This document shows positions 40,951 through 44,342 of a stretch of DNA of 44,342 nucleotides, in pieces (position 1 is the stretch's first letter; each line of letters opens with the position of its first letter). A program made the translations under genes and the position numbers. The notes beneath the pieces were generated by a model. It was not told the DNA's origin. It worked only from the letters and a program-made list of their open reading frames with translations, and did not search any database. This DNA comes from an uncultured Clostridia bacterium (GTDB lineage: Bacteria > Bacillota > Clostridia > Christensenellales > Borkfalkiaceae), in NCBI GenBank assembly GCA_947627665.1, contig CANQWX010000016.1:1-44342 (forward strand), read 5' to 3'.

Positions 40951-41146
40951 TCATTGGAGCTTTAGTTTGACAATTCACAACATTTTGAAGTTTTTGAGCT
41001 CTTCCATAGAAAAAGATGATCCGAACGTTTTGCGAATGACAAAAAAGTTCGAATTATCCCAATGTGGCTGAGAGAGGTCAACCTAAATAGAACTTTTTAT
41101 AAGACAGCGAGAAGAACTTTCCCCGCTGTTTTTGCTTGACGCGAAT
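40951..41146. other. Gene-free A/T-richer boundary region
   Basis: Base composition changes here from GC-rich to A/T-rich. No convincing gene or tRNA is seen. A terminator-like hairpin, ACAGCG (41104-41109) with CGCTGT (41124-41129) and a T-run to 41133, has no clear gene before it and may be a relic. CGAAC...GTTCG (41022-41051) is a loose inverted repeat. This is the likely left boundary of an inserted segment. Confidence 0.5.
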
Positions 41147-41233
41147 TGTCCCTTGACTATCCCTTAACTGCCCTTATAGTGTCCCTTGACTATTCCTATT
41201 GAGATCTTGGCGTGTGCTTGTCTTGAACAAGTG
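41147..41233. repeat. Left copy of the 11-bp iteron plus hairpin module
   Basis: Imperfect iterons with core TRTCCC begin at 41147, 41158, 41169 (degenerate), 41180 and 41191, an 11-bp period. They are followed by GGCGTGTGCTTGTC... (41209-41233), in which CTTGT (41217-41221) can pair with ACAAG (41227-41231). The same arrangement occurs at 42987-43064 on the other side of the nuclease gene. The left copy lacks the long right arm seen there. Confidence 0.75.
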
Positions 41234-41256
41234 AGGCAAACTTCACTTACAGGTTA

Positions 41257-41285
41257 TTGCAAAATGAAATGGTTTTTGCTATAAT
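41257..41285 (+). promoter_or_regulatory. Sigma-A promoter of the nuclease gene
   Basis: TTGCAA (41257-41262), 17-bp spacer, TATAAT (41280-41285), followed by GGAGGT and ATG 41303. Confidence 0.85.
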
Positions 41286-41302
41286 AAAGAGGAGGTCAAC
41301 AA

Positions 41303-42718
41303 ATGATTGAAATTTCTACTCCCATTCCACTTTCCAAATTTGACAGTAGACCATATCTTTGCCCCTACTGTCGACGTCCTAATTATTTGTCGGAAGATTT
41401 TTACGATGAATACTTAGGTAACGACTATGAATGTTATTATTGCAAAAAAACTTATCCCAAAGCATTGCTTCTAAAAGATGTCGAATTTGACGTCGACGCT
41501 CCTTATGAGTGGGTCATAAGAATTGAATTTAAGCAAAGCAAATCAAAATTTTTTAACAAGGCAAAGAATATTGCAAAACTTTTACCTAACTTTACGAATG
41601 AAAGCGGGAAGATTTTTTGCGGGACAAAACAAATAGACGAATATTGCCAATATAGCAGATACTTCGATGACCTGTGCGAGCTGATTGCAAAATGGAAAGA
41701 CACTAAAATCTTCTTTTTTGATCGGTTAAAAGAGTATGGAAGCGATTCCCGCTCTTTTCTCAGTCGAGTTAAGTCTTTGGCGGGCGAATATAATATTTTA
41801 CTTAACAGAGCCCCGTCTGATTTGGTAATTTTTGAGAGATTACTTCCATTGCAATATGTGTATTACGGAGTCTTTTTTGCTTTTGCGGAAAATTTGCAGT
41901 CCCAGATATTCTTTTGTGAATGCGAAAGGGAAGCGCTAAATAATTATTTGGAAATTAGGCGAGTTTATCCCATGAAAAATTATACAGGCAATCGAACATA
42001 TCCGTTAGATGGGATTTTATTTCACGACACCTTATCGAAGCAGTCACATGTTAATCCTAATATGAAGATTGCTTATCGCCCCAAACTGTGTTTTAGGTGT
42101 AATCACATTATTCCATACAAGATGAATTGTATCGACCAATATGTCCAACAGGAATATTTCAAAAACGGAATAGATCCAACGAGGAGAGAACTCGGAATTA
42201 TTTTGGAAAATAAAGCACAGTTGGAAATTCAGACATCAACAACGTTGGAAAAGAGATTATTGCAAGCAGAGAAGGGAACAGTTGAATATTATGCCATAGA
42301 AGAACAGTTAATTAAATATGGGGATACGCGCACCATACTTGCAAATAGAGTGTTGGCTGAATTTGGATTTAGGGGGATTGGAGAACGTTGGGTTAGCGAA
42401 ACCACCTTAAAGCATATTATCGAGACACTTTTCCCTGACAAAATCGTTTTAGCTCACTATCGCCCCGATTGGCTTGAAGGCTTGGAACTGGATATTTATG
42501 TTCCAGACATAAAACTTGGTTTTGAATATCAGGGGATACAGCACTTTCAGCCAATCAAACATTGGGGCGGGAAAGAGAAATTAAAAATTCAAAAAGAACA
42601 TGACGCAAGAAAAAAACGTTTATGCGACGAATTGGGTATTTCGCTTATTTATTTCGATTATACCGAAGATATTACTACGGAATACGTAAAGGCGAAAATA
42701 AAGGAGTTTATTGTATAA
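41303..42718 (+). CDS. Zinc-ribbon protein with C-terminal PD-(D/E)XK/VSR-like nuclease domain
   Basis: A 471-residue protein of low GC content, unlike the genes to its left, which suggests horizontal transfer. The N-terminus has a CPYC...CYYC zinc-ribbon-like pair (about 20-50), and a second CFRCNHI near 260. The middle is helical and unrecognised. The last about 90 residues look like a VSR/homing-endonuclease-type PD-(D/E)XK nuclease: LELDIYVPDIKLGFEYQGIQHF supplies the catalytic Asp and the E-x-Q pair, followed by KEHDARKKRLCDELGISLIYFDY. That fold cuts DNA in repair, restriction and mobile-element enzymes. There is no neighbouring methylase or helicase, so it is a solitary gene; a defence or homing role is inference. 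Strong promoter and AGGAGGT are present. Confidence 0.72.
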   Translation: MIEISTPIPLSKFDSRPYLCPYCRRPNYLSEDFYDEYLGNDYECYYCKKTYPKALLLKDVEFDVDAPYEWVIRIEFKQSKSKFFNKAKNIAKLLPNFTNESGKIFCGTKQIDEYCQYSRYFDDLCELIAKWKDTKIFFFDRLKEYGSDSRSFLSRVKSLAGEYNILLNRAPSDLVIFERLLPLQYVYYGVFFAFAENLQSQIFFCECEREALNNYLEIRRVYPMKNYTGNRTYPLDGILFHDTLSKQSHVNPNMKIAYRPKLCFRCNHIIPYKMNCIDQYVQQEYFKNGIDPTRRELGIILENKAQLEIQTSTTLEKRLLQAEKGTVEYYAIEEQLIKYGDTRTILANRVLAEFGFRGIGERWVSETTLKHIIETLFPDKIVLAHYRPDWLEGLELDIYVPDIKLGFEYQGIQHFQPIKHWGGKEKLKIQKEHDARKKRLCDELGISLIYFDYTEDITTEYVKAKIKEFIV

Positions 42719-42986
42719 TACAAAAAATAGACAACCATCGGCAACCGCGTAAAAATGTGTTTTAACTACTGTGGGATATGAGTTATTATTTAAGATACGG
42801 GGCAGAATCAAAAGCAATTTCAGATGAGCAGGCGAATGAACTAATAGAGAGTCAAAAAACTCTTTTACGTTTCATGAAGGTCTTTGCATATAAAATGGTC
42901 GTTTTTTCACTCTTATTTAAGCGAACAGTTGATGATTCGCAATCGTGGGGAGGTCTTTGCTCTCCCTATTTTTTGCGCTTTTCGTT
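42719..42986. other. Region after the nuclease gene without a supported gene
   Basis: A frame from ATG 42778 is open for 92 codons, but its ribosome binding site is poor, it has no recognisable motif after the first about 40 residues, and its 3' half runs through the iterons and hairpin. It may be the remnant of a gene cut by insertion of the module. No terminator with a clear T-run was found after the nuclease stop. Confidence 0.4.
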
Positions 42987-43025
42987 TATCCCTCGATTAT
43001 CCCTACTTTATCCCTTGTTTATCCC
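42987..43025. repeat. Right copy of the 11-bp iterons
   Basis: TATCCC occurs at 42987, 42998, 43009 and 43020, exactly every 11 bp, so all sites face nearly the same side of the helix. Iterons of this kind are typical of protein-binding arrays at replication origins, transfer origins or recombination sites. Confidence 0.88.
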
Positions 43026-43033
43026 CTGTGATA

Positions 43034-43102
43034 GCAGGGCGTGTGCTTGTCTTTGATACAAGTGCGGCGGCTGACGCCGCCGCAGACAAGCACACGCCCT
43101 GC
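43034..43102. repeat. Long hairpin next to the iterons (possible transfer or recombination site)
   Basis: Eighteen bases (43034-43051) pair perfectly with 43085-43102, and an inner 9-bp stem TGCGGCGGC (43063-43071) pairs with 43076-43084 around TGAC. An 11-base bulge (43052-43062) lies on one side only and can itself close a CTTGT/ACAAG mini-hairpin. Such structures next to iterons are seen at origins of conjugative transfer and single-strand recombination sites. No relaxase gene is visible in the window, so oriT is only a candidate. Confidence 0.75.
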
Positions 43103-43127
43103 CGACCTACAAAACCGAAAAAAGAAA

Positions 43128-43210
43128 TCAATCAAAGCCGCGCGAAGCGGCGGCCGCCGCTGAACCGCTTGGCGATCCGCCGCTTGGTCGCGGCGGTCTT
43201 ATTTGATTGA
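43128..43210. repeat. Second large inverted repeat
   Basis: TCAATCAA (43128-43135) pairs with TTGATTGA (43203-43210), and GCCGCG with CGCGGC inside, around a GC-rich, further folded interior. It follows the 69-nt hairpin directly. Purpose unknown; it adds to the view that this stretch works as a folded DNA or RNA. Confidence 0.6.
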
Positions 43211-43303
43211 ACCTTTCTTTGCATTGTTTTTATGCCGGTCGCGGCAGCGGGCAGTCCGCTCGCTCTCGCGGCTTTTTCTTTTTGCTTCAAAGTTTTTTTG
43301 GGA

Positions 43304-43583
43304 AATACCCTGTCAAAACGCCTTTCCCGTGGCTAACCTATGGAGGGGCATTGTGGGCGGTGCAAAATTTCTTTCACCCAATACCCCGCCAAAACGCATT
43401 TTTCGTGGCTAACTTATGGAGGGTGTTTTGCGTTCGGACAAAAAACTTTCGCAAAATACCCTAACGAAAAGCGGTTTTCGCCGTTTATAAGTGAGGGGCA
43501 TTGTGGAAAGCAAAAAATTTTGCGGAAATTTTCCAAAACCTCTTAACTTTTAGGGGGTTCTCGCCGCTTATAAGTGGGAGGTG
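43304..43583 (+). repeat. Four tandem about 76-bp repeats containing ribosome-binding-site-like cores
   Basis: Units begin with AATACCC at 43304, 43380 and 43455 and with AAAACCT at 43535 (spacing 76, 75 and 80). Each contains, near its end, a TATGGAGGG- or TATAAGTGAGGG-like stretch: 43342, 43418, 43493 and 43576. In the last unit this stretch is the ribosome binding site of the 42-residue ORF at 43590. In the first three it is followed by no matching start. Duplication of a leader is a simple explanation. Confidence 0.75.
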
Positions 43584-43589
43584 TTTTTG

Positions 43590-43718
43590 ATGAAACAAAA
43601 AATCAAGGTAAAAACTTTCGGAGAGCCGACAGCGGACGGCTTGTCTGAAAATGAGCGGGTGGCGTTTTATACCGCGCTCTATGCCCGCATGCAACAGCTT
43701 TCCCAAAGTAACAAATAA
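43590..43718 (+). CDS. Small 42-residue protein upstream of the recombinase
   Basis: ATG 43590 to TAA 43716-43718 encodes a 42-residue protein starting MKQKIKVKTFGEPTADGLS and continuing ENERVAFYTALYARMQQL. GGGAGGTG lies seven bases before the ATG, which is a strong ribosome binding site, and the frame is well behaved, with a likely helix in its second half. I do not recognise the family. Short proteins of this kind often sit just before serine recombinases in Firmicutes integrative elements, and a recombinase gene does start 184 bases downstream. It might modulate excision or be a small accessory protein (inference). Confidence 0.65.
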   Translation: MKQKIKVKTFGEPTADGLSENERVAFYTALYARMQQLSQSNK

Positions 43719-43765
43719 TCTTTTTTGCTTTCGTCTGCGGAGCTTAAACGAAACCGCACTTTCTT

Positions 43766-43800
43766 GCAAGGGTAAAATGCACGGCGTTCGCCGCCCTTGC
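43766..43800 (+). other. Hairpin upstream of the recombinase gene
   Basis: GCAAGGG (43766-43772) pairs with CCCTTGC (43794-43800), with an inner CGGCG/CGCCG stem. No T-run follows. It lies between the small ORF and the recombinase and could be a regulatory leader structure. Confidence 0.5.
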
Positions 43801-43902
43801 CGGAAAGCATGGGAGCGTAACAAAGAGATGAAAAAACTTTGCGTTTTCGTTTAGGATCGCTCGCGCCGAAAGGCAAAAAATTCATTATAAGGAGTATTTC
43901 AG

Positions 43903-44325
43903 ATGAACACAGCGGTAATTTACGCGAGGTACAGCTCGGAAAATCAAACCGAGCAGTCAATCGAGGGACAGTTACGGGTATGCACCGAGTATGCCAAAAC
44001 ACATGACATTCTCATACTCGATACCTACATAGACCGCGCCATGACGGGAACGAATGACGACCGCCCCGACTTCCAACGCATGATAAAAGACAGCGCAAGG
44101 CGGGAATGGACGTATATCCTCGTTTACAAATTAGACAGATTTTCCCGTAACAAATACGAAATGGCGATGCACAAGAAAACGCTGAAAGACAACGGCACGA
44201 AAGTATTGTCCGCCACGGAGTTTATCCCCGACAGCCCCGAGGGAATTATCTTTGAAAGCATGCTCGAAGGGTTTGAGCGTTCAAATGGACATAAAAATCT
44301 AAATTTAAGAATTAAAGCAGCCTAA
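43903..44325 (+). pseudogene. Truncated large serine recombinase (resolvase catalytic domain only)
   Basis: A 140-residue frame with a good ribosome binding site (AAGGAG) encodes the catalytic domain of a large serine recombinase: IYARYSSENQTEQSIEGQL carries the active-site Ser in RYSS, then YIDRAMTGTNDDRPDFQRMI and VYKLDRFSRNKYE, and PEGIIFESMLEG. In intact relatives MLEG is followed by about 350 more residues (recombinase and zinc-ribbon/coiled-coil domains that bind the attachment sites). Here the reading changes at about 44271 to unrelated residues and stops after 22 codons. The protein should lack DNA targeting and is probably inactive. Whether this is a real deletion, an insertion junction or an assembly edge cannot be told, because the window ends 17 bases later. 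Confidence 0.8.
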
Positions 44326-44342
44326 TTCAATGAAAAGAGCCA

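Noticed and set aside
40951..41302. tRNA gene as integration site at the left boundary of the A/T-rich segment
   Set aside because: No cloverleaf, GTTCRANNC T-loop or CCA end could be found in this stretch.
42778..43056. 92-codon frame after the nuclease gene
   Set aside because: Poor ribosome binding site, and its second half is translated iteron and hairpin sequence. At most a remnant.
43340..43546. 68-codon frame with a Cys-rich repeated peptide in the leader array
   Set aside because: The apparent peptide repeat comes from the DNA repeat, the unit length is not a steady multiple of three (76, 75, 80), and there is no start signal of its own.
42987..43583. CRISPR array
   Set aside because: Repeats here are 11-bp iterons without spacers or about 76-bp degenerate tandem units; there are no uniform repeats with unique spacers and no cas genes.

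Overview
The window looks like part of the chromosome of an uncultured, fairly GC-rich member of the Bacillota (class Clostridia, probably a gut lineage). The evidence is AGGAGG-type ribosome binding sites, sigma-A-like promoters (TTGACA, 17 bp, TATAAT/TAAAAT), AgrA/AgrC-like two-component systems, lipoproteins, and surface proteins ending in a membrane helix plus an Arg/Lys tail. Taxonomy is inference; base composition was judged by eye.

Layout. 1-650: the tail of a truncated gene, then a small GIY-YIG nuclease gene with palindromic repeats on both sides. 657-3291 (minus strand): a tight operon of two NrnA-like DHH phosphoesterases and SurE. 3413-4522: a HAD nucleotidase fused to a guanylate-kinase-like domain, transcribed divergently from that operon. 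4693-40883: a 36-kb surface-glycan region holding five very large glycoside hydrolase family 3 (GH3) proteins, all with the domain order reversed (GH3_C, FnIII-like, then GH3_N), one GH16 lichenase-like lipoprotein, a GT2 glycosyltransferase, mannose-6-phosphate isomerase, three LytTR/GHKL two-component systems, two paralogous lipoproteins sharing a carbohydrate-binding-like domain, and two large lipoproteins of unknown function. 40884-44342: an AT-richer mobile or accessory segment with a zinc-ribbon/PD-(D/E)XK-like nuclease gene between two copies of an 11-bp-iteron plus hairpin module, a striking 69-nt hairpin, a tandem array of ribosome-binding-site-like repeats, a 42-residue small ORF and a truncated serine recombinase.

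How the genes may work together. Each regulator pair lies next to GH3 genes. Two cassettes, 14834-24599 (perhaps on to 27213) and 30443-40883, have the same parts in a different order: a two-component system, a GH3 with membrane helices at both ends, a secreted GH3 with a C-terminal anchor, and a GWSGG-type lipoprotein. A third unit, 4693-13524, has a GH3, a two-component system, GT2 and GH16. I infer a sensor-controlled, cell-surface beta-glucan (or other beta-glycan) degrading apparatus. No sugar transporter, no AgrB/AgrD-like signal maker and no LPXTG sortase signal is encoded here, so uptake and the signal sensed are unknown.
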